64,000 bases of DNA from Charina bottae (GCA_023362775.1 JALMGJ010000006.1:60432501-60496500); one strand, 5' to 3'; positions 41,767-53,931 are shown, counted from the stretch's first letter. Notes: generated by a model not told the origin, from the sequence alone. Translations and numbers: made by a program.

Positions 41767-44700
41767 GACTATAAATATCTAACATGGACTATCAATGGGG
41801 CAAATTCCCCCCAAAAAAGAAAGAAAATTTTTCATTTTCTGAAAAAACTGAGACAATATAATTTGTCTACAAGAGACTCGTATTTGTAAAAAGGACACCA
41901 AGTATTTGATTCAAAAACAATTAGGAGAAGAATTTATTTCAGCTGGATTAAAAAAAACTAAGGGGGTAGTTTTGTATATACAACAAAAACTGAATCCAAA
42001 GTTAATACTGACTGATGATGAAGGAAGATATATTGCAGTGGAAGTAAATATACAAGGAACTAAAATATTGATGGTTGGACTTTATGCTCCAAATTTTGAT
42101 AAAGGACTATTTTATAAGAATTTGATGGATATACTTTTGGACTTATCATATGAGAATTGGTGTTTCATGGGTGACTGGAATGGGGTGATTCTCCCGATGG
42201 AAGATAGACATTCACAAAAAAATGTGAAACCCACACAGGGAAAACTACCCCAAACATTTTTTGATCTGAAAGACATGTTGGACTTACAAGATATTTGGAG
42301 ACTTATGAATGGGAACTCTAAAGAATATACATATTACTCAGAGAGGTATAAATCATTTTCTAGAATAGATATGTTTTTGATTTCTAAAAGTTTAATGATG
42401 GATGTCAACAAGGTTGAAATACTACCTAAAACCTTCTCAGACCATAATCCTGTATTGTTAACTATCAAAGGGAAAAGGAATATATTTCGATGGAGATTAA
42501 ATGAGTCAATCTTTCGGAAAGAGGACATTGTAGATACATGTAAGAAAAGGCTAAGAGAATATTTTTTATTGAATTTAAATAAGGGTACTAGTACCCAAAT
42601 TGTTTGGGATGCTAGTAAAGCTTATATGAGGGGTTATTTCGTTCAATATAATGCTCAAATGAGGAGAAATAAATGAGAAAAAATTCAATCGATTTTGAAT
42701 GAAATTAAAAGTAAAGAGGTATGTCTGAGGGACAAGCCAATGGATAATACATTGACAACTCAAATTACATTTTTACAAAAACAAATATCTATGATTTTGA
42801 TACAGGAAATAGAGACCCAAATGAAATTTACGAAACAGAAATATTTTGAGCTTGCAAATAAACCAGGAAGATGGTTAGCCTATAAACTAAGAAAACAAAG
42901 ACAAAAAAATATAATCTCTAATATACAACATGAAGGGAAAACTTTAGTGAATAAAGTAGACATACAAGAAGCTTTTCATTCTTATTATACATCATTGTAT
43001 AAAAACAGGATGTTCAACTAGCTGATATTGATGAATATATGAGTATGCAAAGATTAACTGTTCTAAATGATCAACAAAGAATAATGCTTAATAATCCTAT
43101 AACAAAAGAGGAAATGACAATGGCCTTTAAGAAAATCAATAGTGGAAAAGCGCCAGGACCGGATGGCCTATCGGCAGCTTATTATAAATGTTTCGAAGAT
43201 GAACTATGTATACCTCTTCAGAAAACTATTAATTTGATTTTGGAAACAGGAATTATGCCGGAAACTTGGAAAGAGGCCCACATTACATTGATCCCGAAAG
43301 AACAGCAAAATTTGAATTCAACAAAGAACTATAGACCAATATCATTATTGAATAATGACTATAAGATATTTACAACAGTACTGGCGGAAAGATTGAAAAA
43401 TATCCTTAGAAATTTTATTCATCAAGATCAAGTAGGATTTTTACCTAAAAGACAAATTAGAGACAATGTTAGAAATGTCCTGGATGTTTTGGAGTATTTG
43501 GAACAACATAATGAAAAACAAGCTGCCTTGATATTTATAGATGCTGAAAAAGCTTTTGATAATTTAAATTGGTCTTTTATGTTTAAAGTATTGGAGACTA
43601 TGAATTTTGGAGGAAATTTCATTAAGTGGATTAAATCAATATATACCCCACAACATGCAAAAATAATTGTTAACGGAGAATTTAGTAAACCATGTGAAAT
43701 ACAAAAGGGTACAAGACAAGGTTGTCCTTTATCTCCACTTTTGTTTATATTGGTCTTAGAAGTCTTGCTTAGAGATATTAGACAAGATAATGGTATTCAT
43801 GGCATTAGAATCAAAACGGAAGTTTATAAATTAAGAGCCTTTGCTGACGACCTAGTCATTACCTTAGAGAACCCACTGGATGGGATTGAGTTATTGATGC
43901 AGAAACTAAAAGACTTTGGGTCGTTAGCAGGGTTCAAAGTGAATTTACAGAAAACAAAAGTTTTGACTAAGAATATGGATTACCATCAACAAGAGAAATT
44001 GAGAGAAATGACGGGATATTCTATGGAGAAAAAAGTAAAATATTTGGGAGTTTATTTAACATCTATGAATGTCAAATTATTTCAAAATAACTATATTCCA
44101 CTGGATAGACATTAAAAAAGATTTAGATCGATGGGAAAAATTGCAATTATCATTATTAGGTAGAATATCAGCGATCAAAATGAATATATTACCACGAATT
44201 TTATACCTTTTTCAAACACTACCTATATTGACATCAGAGGAACCATTTAAACAGTAGCAGAGGGATATTTCTAAGTTTATCTGGCAAGGGAAAAAACCAA
44301 GAATAAAATACAAAGTCTTACAAGATTCAAAAGAAAGAGGAGGCTTAGGCCTCCCGGATTTGAATGCAGCTTGTGGTTTGGTATGGCTTAAAGAATGGAT
44401 TGTTTTGAAAAAATGAAAAATTATTGAATTTGGAGGGACATGAATTAAGATTTGGATGGCATGGATATTTATGGTATGATAAAGCTACAGTTAATATGGA
44501 CTTTAAAAATCATTATATTAGAAGATCTTTGTTGAGAATTTGGAATAAATATAAATCAACCTTATGTTATAAGAGACCCTTATGGATTTCCACGCAAGAA
44601 GCATTTCATAGAACAGAAGTAAGAAATAAGGATAAGTGGCTGACTTACAAGGATTTTTTAAAAAAGGAACAAGGGCACTATGTAACAAAATCAAAAGAAG

Positions 44701-45515
44701 AACTTGCTCAAGAAGGGTATACTTTTCAATGGCTTTCCTATATGCAACTTATAGAGAAATTTAAATTAGATAAAAAAAAAATTAGAATTTGAATAAACCA
44801 AATCAGAGTTTGAGATACAATTATGTGAAACTGATGAACACTTAATTGCTAAAATGTATAAATTATCGTTAAAAGGAGAAATGGTGGAGGAACAAGTTAA
44901 AGACTGTATGATTCAATGGGCAAAAAATATTGGTCACAATATACAATTGCAACAATGGGAAGATATGTGGATTAAAGGATTAAAACTTACTTTGTGTTAT
45001 AATCTAAAAGAAAACTTTTACAAGATGATGTACCGATGGTATATGACCCCACAAAAACTTGCAAAAATGTATGGGAATATTTCCAACTTATGTTGGAAAT
45101 GTAAAAAACAAGAGGGGTCTTTTTACCATATGTGGTGGACATGTAAAATGGCTAAGAAGTTTTGGATTGAAATACATTCACTGATGCAAAATATATTACA
45201 AATAAGAATACCATTTAAACCAGATTTTTTTTTTTACTCGGAATTTTGGATGTACAAATAGAAAAACATCTTTTTAGAATAATACAATATATGATTACAG
45301 CAGCAAGACTCTTATATGCACAAAACTGGAAAAACCAAACTGTACCAATGATACAGGAATGGATGTTGAAATTATTGGATATGGCAGAAAATGACAAATT
45401 GACATGTTTATTAAAAGAAAACTCAAATCGTTACTATCTTAAAGAGTGGAAGCCTTTGATGGACTATTTGCAAAAAGCAGGAGGAGCAAAGCTTGCATGG
45501 GGTTTTGATGATTAG
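41767..45515 (+). pseudogene. L1 ORF2 (endonuclease, reverse transcriptase), disrupted
   Basis: Starts at ATG 41767, 17 bp after ORF1. The first frame stops near 41889 after a frameshift. The endonuclease continues at 41906-42676 (VGLYAPNFDKG, FMGDWNGV, SRIDMFLIS, FSDHNPVLLT) and stops at a TGA. The linker is at 42695-43021. The reverse transcriptase at 43039-44115 has GKAPGPDGLSAAYY, NYRPISLLN, EKAFDNLNW, GTRQGCPLSPLLF and the catalytic FADDLVI. Later pieces at 44069-44257, 44424-44792, 44854-45261 and 45246-45515 include the C-terminal knuckle CWKCKKQEGSFYHMWWTC. At least two nonsense codons and four or more frameshifts. Confidence 0.9.
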
Positions 45516-45782
45516 ATTATAAGTATATAAATAGAATATATTAGACAAGAAATGTATATGAAAGTTATATGAATAGCCAGCATGTAAGAACAAATTACTT
45601 TTCTCTATTCCTATGACCATAGATAGATGGGAAGTTGTCCAATTTCTATGTCTGTTTTCTCTTTCTTTCTTTTGCTTTACTACACTTTTTTCTCCTCTTT
45701 CCTTAATTTGTACTTCTATTTCTGTTTCATTTTCAACTTTTAACTTTGTATATTTAAAATCTTAATAAAATTTATATTAAAA

Positions 45783-45805
45783 AATGATCTCCTCATGCAT
45801 ACTTA
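45783..45805. repeat. L1 target-site duplication, right copy (23 bp)
   Basis: Begins AATGATCTCCTCATGCATAC; one mismatch to 40371-40393. Confidence 0.88.
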
Positions 45806-46755
45806 GCATGTCATTTGTTACATTATTAAGGGAACAATTGAAAATAGGTACACTTCATTAATTCTTGATCTCACAGTTTCGGACTGGATTGTTCATGAAC
45901 AGAGATGAACTGCGCTGCATGGCTGTTGATGAAAAGGAGATAAAGCAGATCGTACCATCTGAGCTTACTGTCCTTATGCTCATTTTACGCTGGAGTGCCA
46001 GGAATAGAACTGACTGCCAGGGACTATAAATTAAGGCATTCAGATGAACCAATGAAAGATGCTATTCTAAAATCTCCTGAGGCAAAGAGTGATCCAGAAG
46101 AAGGCCTGAATTCAGAATAACCAGTGCTCACAGTTCATGGATTTTATATTAACACGGAGCTGGAATAGTTTGTTTTGTTTAAATAGGGTTCATAATCTCT
46201 TGTATCTTTGTATGAAGTAAGATTTTGCAGAAATCAAAAAGGATGCTATCTGAAACAAGGCTTTTCATATGTTGCCAAAACTAAAATGCTTAGAGCTGAA
46301 AAACAAAGCACCATTACTCATTTTCATACATGAAGTTTATAGTTTGATGCTTTATCTATTTAAAATAATATAAAAATATAAAATTATTCTTATTGAGGGA
46401 GGCCATCAGGGACTAATCCTAAGATTTTCTGCATACAAAGCCCATATGGGATGTATAATTTTACAATATTCTGTAACGATTATGGAAAATGCATGCAATT
46501 CATAATCAGAAAGAATTTAGGCTTACACAATGCTTTAGACCAAGTAGACAGAAGTGGTCAAATGGGAGATGCTAGGAAAAATGATTTGTTGACAAGAATG
46601 AGTTCTGTTTACCAATAGAAGCAGCTCATTTGTTAAGCACATTTTGAGGTTTGCCTATTGAAGGTAGGTGCTGTCTCTTTTCTGTTCTTTTATGATGTTT
46701 TCAATATGACCATCTCAGATACTCAGGGAAACCAAAGAGTTCCAGAGTGCATTTT
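45806..46755. other. Unassigned stretch, no gene seen
   Basis: No supported ORF or element. Confidence 0.45.
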
Positions 46756-46773
46756 TCATTTATTGGAACTGCC

Positions 46774-46833
46774 GTATCTTGGGTTGTCTAGCTTCAGGGG
46801 ATTTGATAAAGTTGCGTGGATATCCATTTTGCT
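46774..46833 (-). mobile_element. Penelope-like element microfragment
   Basis: 32 bp at 46802-46833 are identical to 49686-49717 inside the Penelope-like coding region (TAAAGTTGCGTGGATATCC), and the flank GGGTTG...TCAGG is similar too. It encodes the reverse of NGYPRNFIKK. The surroundings are not Penelope. Confidence 0.6.
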
Positions 46834-48485
46834 TTTATAGTTTTATAATGTGTTAATGGATTGATTTATAAAAATAACGTGATTTTGGTTAGATATAGAG
46901 TAAGGGATTAATCATGGAATTTGCTGTATATTCTTGTTGAAAGTCGGAAGTCATCTTCTAATCTTAAAAAATACCTTTTTTCTGTTTTTTCACTTTTTTT
47001 GGTAGTTTCTTTTTGTAGTTTTTTTTATCTTTGCTTAAAAAAGAAAAGACAAGGCATCAGTTGTCAGCAACTTTTTTTTATTACCCCCACATGTGTTGGT
47101 TCTCCTTCGGGTAACTAGGGAGGAAAGCTCTAAACTTTAAATGCAATAACATTGTCAGGAAATTCAGCAATGAAACTTGACTCTCCTAGGTTTTAACATA
47201 TATCTTCTAATGGTATATAACTTAACTAAGCACACTCAATTTGGCATATTTCAAGTCCCAACCGTCTACTATGCAATGGAGTGAAATGCACAATTCTCAT
47301 GGCATTAGAGCATGCGAAAATGTCCCAATTTAATGAGGCCAAGCTTATGCAGATGCATGTTTCTGCCCACATTTCCCTAGCCAGAGAGGTTTCAACAAAA
47401 GATGTTCTCTATATGCCATTTTTGATTTGATCTAGCAGCTGGGCTATTTTAACAGTAGATTTATTTTATAATGTTGTCAAGCTACAGAAAATATATTAAC
47501 TAAAGACTGGAGGTGGGGGCAGGAAAGGAGGCTGTCTCTTAAATGCTAGCCATTAAATGATCATTAAATAGTTTGCTATCCTGATATATTACACAGGTGG
47601 ATATCATTCATGTCTGTCCAGTCAATCTCTTCTCCCATTCCCATTACCTTTTTTTCAAAACAGTGCCCTCTACTTCTACCTTTATCCAGTCTGTCTACCC
47701 ATTCTAGGCAGGCTTGATGAACTTTTGACTGGCATTTCAAGAACTGTCAGCCATCTTCTCCTTCAGTCTGCTTCATTGCTCACTCACTATCATTAATACA
47801 TACCACCTCAATTAATGTGGAGCTGCTCTTATTTTTAGAAAGAATACCGAGTTTTTTCATGGTTGCTGTTCTGTTAAGAACCATGAGATGTTTTCTATGC
47901 TGCATAAACATTACCAAGGTCAGAGGAAGGAACCCTGTTATTGATTGATAGCATCTACAACAGTCACCGAACCATCACTTTATCAAAATAACAGCACTGA
48001 GGATGGAGTCGACATTGTCCTCCACATTGGCTGGGTGATGCTATAAGACAAGTAGTATCCAACTTCTTTCCAGCAGTCTTGGCAGGAAACAGTCCAAGGA
48101 ACATGTCTCTCAGAGCTCTGACTAGTAATATTTATAACAAAGAAGATTAAGCTTATAACACATGAATTCCAGTAAGTACTTTATTTTCAAATGAGGTACT
48201 TACTGTATATATAGCAATTTATGGCATAAAAATCTTTGTCTGTTTTCTCATGTTCTGATGAATAAAGGGACTGGAAACTTGTGGTTTTTATAAAGACAGG
48301 GTAGTATACATCTGTTAAAGGTTTTGGTAACTGCTGCTACATTACTTAACAATGTGAGAAATAACTCACAACTAGTGAGGATCGTACAAAATACGAAGTT
48401 GGACAGGTCCATAATCTTCCCATTATATTATACTGTAGTATAATAGGAATTCCATTTCCTATTCCAGGAAAAAACTATGTATCCA
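46834..48485. other. Unassigned stretch, no gene seen
   Basis: No recognisable coding frame, RNA gene or element. Confidence 0.45.
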
Positions 48486-48489
48486 TCTA

Positions 48490-48660
48490 GTTCAGTAGTG
48501 TTGTCCACTCTAACCCTTCCCAAATTGGTGTCCACCATATGTGTTGGGATTACAATTTTCAGAAATCCCATTCAGTCTGCTAGCTGAAAAGTCTAGGACT
48601 TGCAAACTCACTACTTCCAGAAACATCCAGGTTGTTGGATCCAGCTGTTTTACACAGACC
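48490..48660. repeat. Squamate hAT-like MITE, worn copy
   Basis: GTGTTGTCCACTCTAACCC, GTGTTGGGATTACAATTTTC and CCAGAAACATCCAGGTTG follow the same order as the copy at 35222-35355. Confidence 0.4.
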
Positions 48661-48809
48661 AGCACTGGCCTGTTGACATGCTTTTCTCCAAGTGCTAGAA
48701 CTAAGCCTGGGAAAATGAGAGAAGACAGAGCATGTACTCCACCACTGAGATTCCTTTCTTCTCCATCTATAATATGCCAACTGAAGTAGTATTTCTTCAA
48801 GAAAATATT

Positions 48810-49470
48810 TCAACATAGAGAAAGCAAAGTCTTCTTTGGAGTCCGTTGTGCTCTCTGAGCCTTGTTGTTTTCTTGCAGACGTTTCATTGCCAGGCTAGCC
48901 AACATCTTCAGTGCGAAAAGGGAGTGGAACTTGCTCTGTTTATATACCCTGGTTTGTCCTGCCTGTGTTGGTGGGGGTGTTGTACTCTCCTTGGTAGTAC
49001 CTTGATTGGGTTGTTGTTTGCTGCTTGGTTGATTGACTGAGTTAATAGTTCCTTGATTAGGGTCTATTGTGTTGTTTGATTGCTCCTCTGCTGCTAATCT
49101 TGCTGTTAATCTTTGCCTATCTTGTTGTTGATTGCTGGCAAAGAGGTGTTCTGGTCTTCTGGCTTTTCTATTGTTTCTTATGAATGGTATGTAAATGTTG
49201 TTAACCTCTATGTGTCTGTTGATGGCTGCTTTGTCTGAGTGCCAAGCTTCCAGGAATTCTCTAGCATTTTTGGACTTGGCTTGGTTTAAGATGCTCATAG
49301 TTTCCCAGTTGAAAGTATGGTTAAGTCTGTCCATGTGTTGTGAGATTAAGGAGTTTTCATCATGTCTTCTGACTGCTAGTTGGTGTTCATGGATGTGTTC
49401 TGCTAGTCTTCTGCCAGTTTGTCCTACATAGTGGCTGTTAGTCCTTACACTGTATGTTGTAGATAACTCC
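48810..49470 (-). pseudogene. PLE GIY-YIG endonuclease domain
   Basis: From about 49470 the minus strand reads GVIYNIQCKD (GIY part) and then, after a stop and frameshift, HYVGQTGRRLAEHIHEHQ (YIG part, with the R of the active site) and KNAREFLEAWHSD (the glutamate helix). An open frame of 174 codons from 49334 continues to 48810 through a Gln/Thr/Pro-rich tail. In PLEs this enzyme nicks target DNA. The frame breaks inactivate it. Confidence 0.85.
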
Positions 49471-49493
49471 TGTTTTTTCTTCTTGGGCTGAAG

Positions 49494-50698
49494 CTACAGG
49501 GCTACTGGGTCTTTTGGTTTACTTACAATGTTCTGAAGGGTTTTGGTTGGCTTGTGTGCCATGGTGATGCCGTGTGGTTGTAACAGTCTATTAGTAGTAT
49601 CTGAGATGTTTCTGATGTATGGCAGTGTAATCCTTTTCATAGCTTCTGTTGGTTTTGCTGTGGTGGGTTGAGTGGTCAGGCACTTTTTGATAAAGTTGCG
49701 TGGATATCCATTTTGCTGGAAGATGCTATATAAGTGGTCTATTTCCTTTTTCTGGTGTTCTGGGTTGCTGCAGTACGTTTGTGCTCGTCTGAATAGTGTT
49801 CTTACACAGCTCCTCTTGTGGGAGGTAGGGTTATTGCTTTGGTAGTGGAGCACTTGGTTAGTGTGGGTAGATTTCTGGTAGACTTGTGTTTCTAGAATGC
49901 CATCATTTCCTCTGCTGATGAGGATGTCCAAGAAGGGTAGTGTGTTGTTGTTTTCTTCTTCCCTTGTGAATTTTATTCCTTTGAAGATGTTGTTGATGGT
50001 TTCATGTGTTTCCTCCAGTTGATCCTTTTTTATTATGACGAAGGTGTCATCTACATACCAGATCCATACTTTGGGTTGTATGTGTGGGAGTGCTATCCTT
50101 TCTAGACGTTGCATTACTATCTCTGCTATGAGTCCTGAGAGTGGTGATCCCATAGGTGTTCCTTTGATTTGTTGGTATATTTGTCCATCAAACTGAAAGT
50201 AGGTGGTGAGGCAGAGGTTGATGAGGTCCATGATTCTGGGTATTTTGATCTTTGTGTATCTCGTTAGGTCAGGTGTGTTACATAGAACTGCTGCCATGGA
50301 TTCAATCGCTAGTGCTTGGTCTATGGATGTAAAGAGCGCAGTGACATCAAATGACACCATAATTTCATCTTCATCTATTTTTAGGTCTTTGATTTTCTGG
50401 AGGCACTGTAGTGGGGAGTTGATAGAGTATTCGCTCTCCTCTGTGAGATGCCCTAGTTTTCTTGTAAGTTCTTTTGCTATGTTGTATGTGGGGGTCCCTG
50501 GTAACGATATAATTGGATGGAGTGGTATGTCGGGTTTGTGTATTTTGGGGCGTCCGTAGAAGCGTGGGATGATGGGTCCACTGCTTTTCATCCGCCTCTG
50601 TTCTTCTTTAGTGATTTGACCTTTCTTGGTTAGGTCGTTGAGGATTCTTTTGACCTGGTTGTCCAGTTTCTGTATCAGATTGGTGTTTACTGGGGTGT
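49494..50698 (-). pseudogene. PLE reverse transcriptase
   Basis: Open on the minus strand from the BovB junction (50698) to a TAG at 49494; 365 codons from the ATG at 50591. Motifs in order: IIPRFYGRPKIHKP, HPIISLPGTPTYNIAKEL, VSFDVTALFTSI (first catalytic Asp), IKGTPMGSPLSGLIAE, and WIWYVDDTFVI (YVDD), then LPFLDILISR and NGYPRNFIKKCL. PLE RTs are related to telomerase RT. The core residues are intact, but the N-terminal part is separated by BovB and the endonuclease by a stop. Confidence 0.9.
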
Positions 50699-50708
50699 AG
50701 GTTTCTTT
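50699..50708. repeat. BovB 2 target-site duplication, left copy
   Basis: AGGTTTCTTT (plus an ambiguous G at 50709) is repeated at 53932-53942. Confidence 0.88.
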
Positions 50709-50769
50709 GCTCCAGCAAAGGAGATAGTTACCTTGTCGTGGTGCTGGAGCTTGAGCACCTCAATGAAAC
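50709..50769 (+). ncRNA. Nested 5' hairpins of BovB 2: candidate HDV-like ribozyme
   Basis: Starts at the first base of the element. GCTCCAGC (50709-50716) pairs with GCTGGAGC (50743-50750); ACC (50730-50732) with GGT (50740-50742) around the same loop TTGTCGT as in BovB 1. TTGAG (50751-50755) pairs with CTCAA (50759-50763). GTT (50727-50729) can pair with AAC (50767-50769). Three P1 pairs and one P3 pair differ from BovB 1 by compensatory changes on both strands. The base after P4 is T where HDV-like ribozymes have the catalytic C. Confidence 0.45.
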
Positions 50770-50890
50770 CATGAGCTAAACCGTGAAGGGACACCCAAGA
50801 CGGGAAGGTCGTGGCAGAGAGGTCAGACTAAATACGATCCCTGGGGAAGGTAATGGCAACCCACCCCAGTATTCTTGCCATGAAAACTAA

Positions 50891-53800
50891 ATGGATCAGT
50901 ACAACCAAAGATATGTCGGTATACCATCGGAAGATGGGACTCCCAGGTCAGAAGATGGTCAAAATGCTACTGGGGAGGAACAGAGGATACATTCAACTAG
51001 CCCCAGATGTGATGACGCAGCTAGTTCAAAGCCGAAAGGACGGCTAGCGGCTGACGGTGCTGGTGGTGAACGACGAATCCGATGTTCTAAAGATCAACAC
51101 ACCATAGGAACCTGGAATGTAAGATCTATGAGCCAGGGCAAATTGGATGTGGTTATTGGTGAGATGTCAAGATTAAATATAGACATTTTAGGTGTCAGTG
51201 AACTGAAATGGACTGGGATGGGCCACTTCACATCAGATGACCACCAGATCTACTACTGTGGACAAGAGGACCACAGAAGAAATGGAGTAGCCTTCATAAT
51301 TAATAATAAAGTGGCTAAAGCAGTGCTTGGATACAATCCAAAAAACGATAGAATGATCTCAATTCGAATTCAGGGTAAGCCATTTAACATCACAGTGATC
51401 CAAATATACGCCCCAACCACAGATGCTGAAGAAGCAGAAGTAGATCAGTTCTATGAGGATCTGCAGCACCTACTAGATAATACACCAAAAAGAGATGTTA
51501 TTTTCATTACAGGAGACTGGAATGCTAAGGTGGGTAGTCAAACGACACCTGGAATTACAGGCAAGCATGGTCTGGGAGAACAAAATGAAGCAGGACATAG
51601 GCTGATAGAATTTTGCCAAGAAAATTCACTGTGCATAACAAACACTCTCTTCCAGCAACCTAAAAGACGACTTTATACATGGACTTCACCAGATGGTCGA
51701 CACCGAAATCAGATTGACTACATCCTTTGCAGCCAAAGGTGGCGGACATCTATACAGTCGGTAAAAACAAGACCTGGAGCTGACTGTAGTTCAGATCACG
51801 AACTTCTTATTGCAAAATTTAGAATCAGACTAAAGAGAATAGGGAAGACCCACAGATCAGTTAGATTTGAGCTCACTAATATTCCTAAGGAATATGCAGT
51901 GGAGGTGAAGAATAGATTTAAGGGACTAGATCTAGTAGATAGGGTCCCAGAAGAACTATGGACAGAAGTTCGCAACATTGTTCAGGAGGCGGCAACAAAA
52001 AACGTCCCAAAGAAAAAGAAAACCAAGAAGGCAAGATGGCTGTCTGCTGAAACACTGGAAGTAGCCCAAGAAAGAAGGAAAGCAAAAGGCAACAGTGATA
52101 GGGGGAGATATGCCCAATTAAATGCAAAATTCCAGAGGTTAGCCAGAAGAGATAAGGAATTATTTTTAAACAAGCAATGTGCGGAAGTGGAAGAAGACAA
52201 TGGAATAGGAAGGACAAGAGACCTCTTCCAGAAAATTAGAAACATCGGAGGTAAATTCCAGGCAAAAATGGGCATGATCAAAAACAAAGATGGTAAGGAC
52301 CTAACAGAAGCAGAAGAGATCAAGAAAAGGTGGCAAGAATATACGGAAGATCTGTATAGGAAGGATAATAATATTGGAGATAGCTTTGACGGTGTGGTCA
52401 GTGAGTTAGAGCCAGACATCCTGAAGAGTGAGGTTGAATGGGCCTTAAGAAGCATTGCTAATAACAAGGCAGCAGGAGACGACGGTATCCCAGCTGAACT
52501 GTTTAAAATCTTGCAAGATGATGCTGTCAAGGTGATGCATTCCATATGCCAGCAAATTTGGAAAACACAAGAATGGCCATCAGATTGGAAAAAATCAACT
52601 TATATCCCCATACCAAAAAAGGGAAGCACTAAAGAATGTTCAAATTATCGAACAGTGGCACTTATTTCACACGCCAGTAAGGTAATGCTCAAGATCTTGC
52701 AAGGTAGACTCCAGCAATTCATGGAGCGAGAATTGCCAGATGTACAAGCTGGGTTTAGAAAAGGCAGAGGAACTAGAGACCAAATTGCCAATATCTGCTG
52801 GATAATGGAGAAAGCCAGGGAATTTCAGAAAAACATCTATTTCTGTTTTATTGACTATTCTAAAGCCTTTGACTGTGTGGATCATAACAAATTCTGGCAA
52901 GTTCTTGGTGGTATGGGGATACCAAGTCATCTTGTCTGCCTCCTGAGGAATCTGTATAACGACCAAGTAGCAACGGTAAGAACAGAGCACGGAACAACGG
53001 ACTGGTTTAAAATTGGGAAAGGAGTACGGCAGGGTTGTATACTCTCACCCTACCTATTCAACCTGTACGCAGAACACATCATGCGACATGCTGGGCTTGA
53101 GGAATCCAAGGCTGGAGTTAAAATCGCTGGAAGAAACATTAACAATCTCAGATATGCAGATGATACCACTTTGATGGCTGAAAGCGAGGAGGAGTTGAGG
53201 AGCCTTATGACGAAGGTGAAAGAAGAAAGTGCAAAAGCTGGGTTGCAGCTAAACCTCAAAAAAACCAAGATTATGGCAACGAGCTTGATTGATGATTGGC
53301 AAATAGAGGGAGAAAAAGTGGAGGCAGTGACAGACTTCGTATTTCTAGGGGCAAAGATTACTGCAGACGCTGACTGCAGCCAGGAAGTCAGAAGACGTCT
53401 ACTTCTTGGGAGGAGAGCAATGGCAAATCTTGATAAAATAGTTAAGAGCAGAGACATCACACTGACAACAAAGGTCCGCATAGTTAAAGCAATGGTATTC
53501 CCTGTAGTAACTTATGGCTGCGAGAGCTGGACCATAAGGAAGGCTGAGCGAAGGAAGATAGATGCTTTTGAACTGTGGTGTTGGAGGAAAATTCTGAGAG
53601 TGCCTTGGACTGCAAGAAGATCAAACCAGTCCATACTCCAGGAAATCAAGCCAGACTGCTCACTTGAGGGAATGATATTAAAGGCAAAACTGAAGTACTC
53701 TGGCCACATAATGAGAAGACAGGATACTCTGGAGAAGAAGCTGATGCTAGGGAAAGTGGAAGGCAAAAGGAAGAGGGGCCGACCAAGGGCAAGATGGATG

Positions 53801-53923
53801 GATGGTATTCTGGAGGTGACGGACTCAACCATTGGGGAGCTGGGGATGGTGACGGCCGACAGAAAGCTCTGGCGTGGACTGGTCCATGAAGTCACGAAGA
53901 GTCGGAAACGACTGAACGAATAA
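50891..53923 (+). CDS. BovB 2 ORF: endonuclease / reverse transcriptase
   Basis: 1010 codons; the ATG directly follows an in-frame TAA, fixing the start. Layout as in BovB 1: linker with NATGEEQR; AP endonuclease with GTWNVRSMSQGKLDVV, ELKWTGMG, GDWNAKVGSQ, NQIDYILCSQRW and SDHELLIAKF; basic linker; reverse transcriptase with LFKILQDDAVKV, KAFDCVDHNKFW, GVRQGCILSPYLFN and YADDTTLMAES; and a C-terminal part YGCESWTIRKAERRKIDAFE. Catalytic residues are present and no frame break exists, so it may encode an active enzyme. Confidence 0.95.
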   Translation: MDQYNQRYVGIPSEDGTPRSEDGQNATGEEQRIHSTSPRCDDAASSKPKGRLAADGAGGERRIRCSKDQHTIGTWNVRSMSQGKLDVVIGEMSRLNIDILGVSELKWTGMGHFTSDDHQIYYCGQEDHRRNGVAFIINNKVAKAVLGYNPKNDRMISIRIQGKPFNITVIQIYAPTTDAEEAEVDQFYEDLQHLLDNTPKRDVIFITGDWNAKVGSQTTPGITGKHGLGEQNEAGHRLIEFCQENSLCITNTLFQQPKRRLYTWTSPDGRHRNQIDYILCSQRWRTSIQSVKTRPGADCSSDHELLIAKFRIRLKRIGKTHRSVRFELTNIPKEYAVEVKNRFKGLDLVDRVPEELWTEVRNIVQEAATKNVPKKKKTKKARWLSAETLEVAQERRKAKGNSDRGRYAQLNAKFQRLARRDKELFLNKQCAEVEEDNGIGRTRDLFQKIRNIGGKFQAKMGMIKNKDGKDLTEAEEIKKRWQEYTEDLYRKDNNIGDSFDGVVSELEPDILKSEVEWALRSIANNKAAGDDGIPAELFKILQDDAVKVMHSICQQIWKTQEWPSDWKKSTYIPIPKKGSTKECSNYRTVALISHASKVMLKILQGRLQQFMERELPDVQAGFRKGRGTRDQIANICWIMEKAREFQKNIYFCFIDYSKAFDCVDHNKFWQVLGGMGIPSHLVCLLRNLYNDQVATVRTEHGTTDWFKIGKGVRQGCILSPYLFNLYAEHIMRHAGLEESKAGVKIAGRNINNLRYADDTTLMAESEEELRSLMTKVKEESAKAGLQLNLKKTKIMATSLIDDWQIEGEKVEAVTDFVFLGAKITADADCSQEVRRRLLLGRRAMANLDKIVKSRDITLTTKVRIVKAMVFPVVTYGCESWTIRKAERRKIDAFELWCWRKILRVPWTARRSNQSILQEIKPDCSLEGMILKAKLKYSGHIMRRQDTLEKKLMLGKVEGKRKRGRPRARWMDGILEVTDSTIGELGMVTADRKLWRGLVHEVTKSRKRLNE

Positions 53924-53931
53924 ACAACAAC

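Larger units (their letters stand above)
40394..45782 (+). mobile_element. Near full-length L1 retrotransposon with inverted 5' end
   Basis: A 5.4-kb L1 with 23-bp target duplications. From about 40740 onward it reads on the plus strand: ORF1, ORF2 and a 3' end AATAAAATTTATATTAAAAA. The first about 340 bp are inverted: the minus strand there shows a pyrimidine-rich 5'UTR and then the ORF1 start (40542-40394). This is the footprint of twin priming during insertion. ORF2 has at least two nonsense changes and several frameshifts, so the copy is dead. AT-rich coding (many AAA, ATA) contrasts with BovB. Confidence 0.9.
50709..53931 (+). mobile_element. BovB (RTE-clade) LINE, copy 2, intact, other subfamily
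   Basis: 3.2 kb, inserted into the Penelope-like element with an 11-bp target duplication. One uninterrupted ORF. 3' end AAGAGTCGGAAACGACTGAA followed by AACAACAAC. Compared with BovB 1, the protein is about three quarters identical by eye, so the two belong to distinct subfamilies that have both been active. The 3' fragment at 55071-55326 belongs to this subfamily. Confidence 0.95.
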
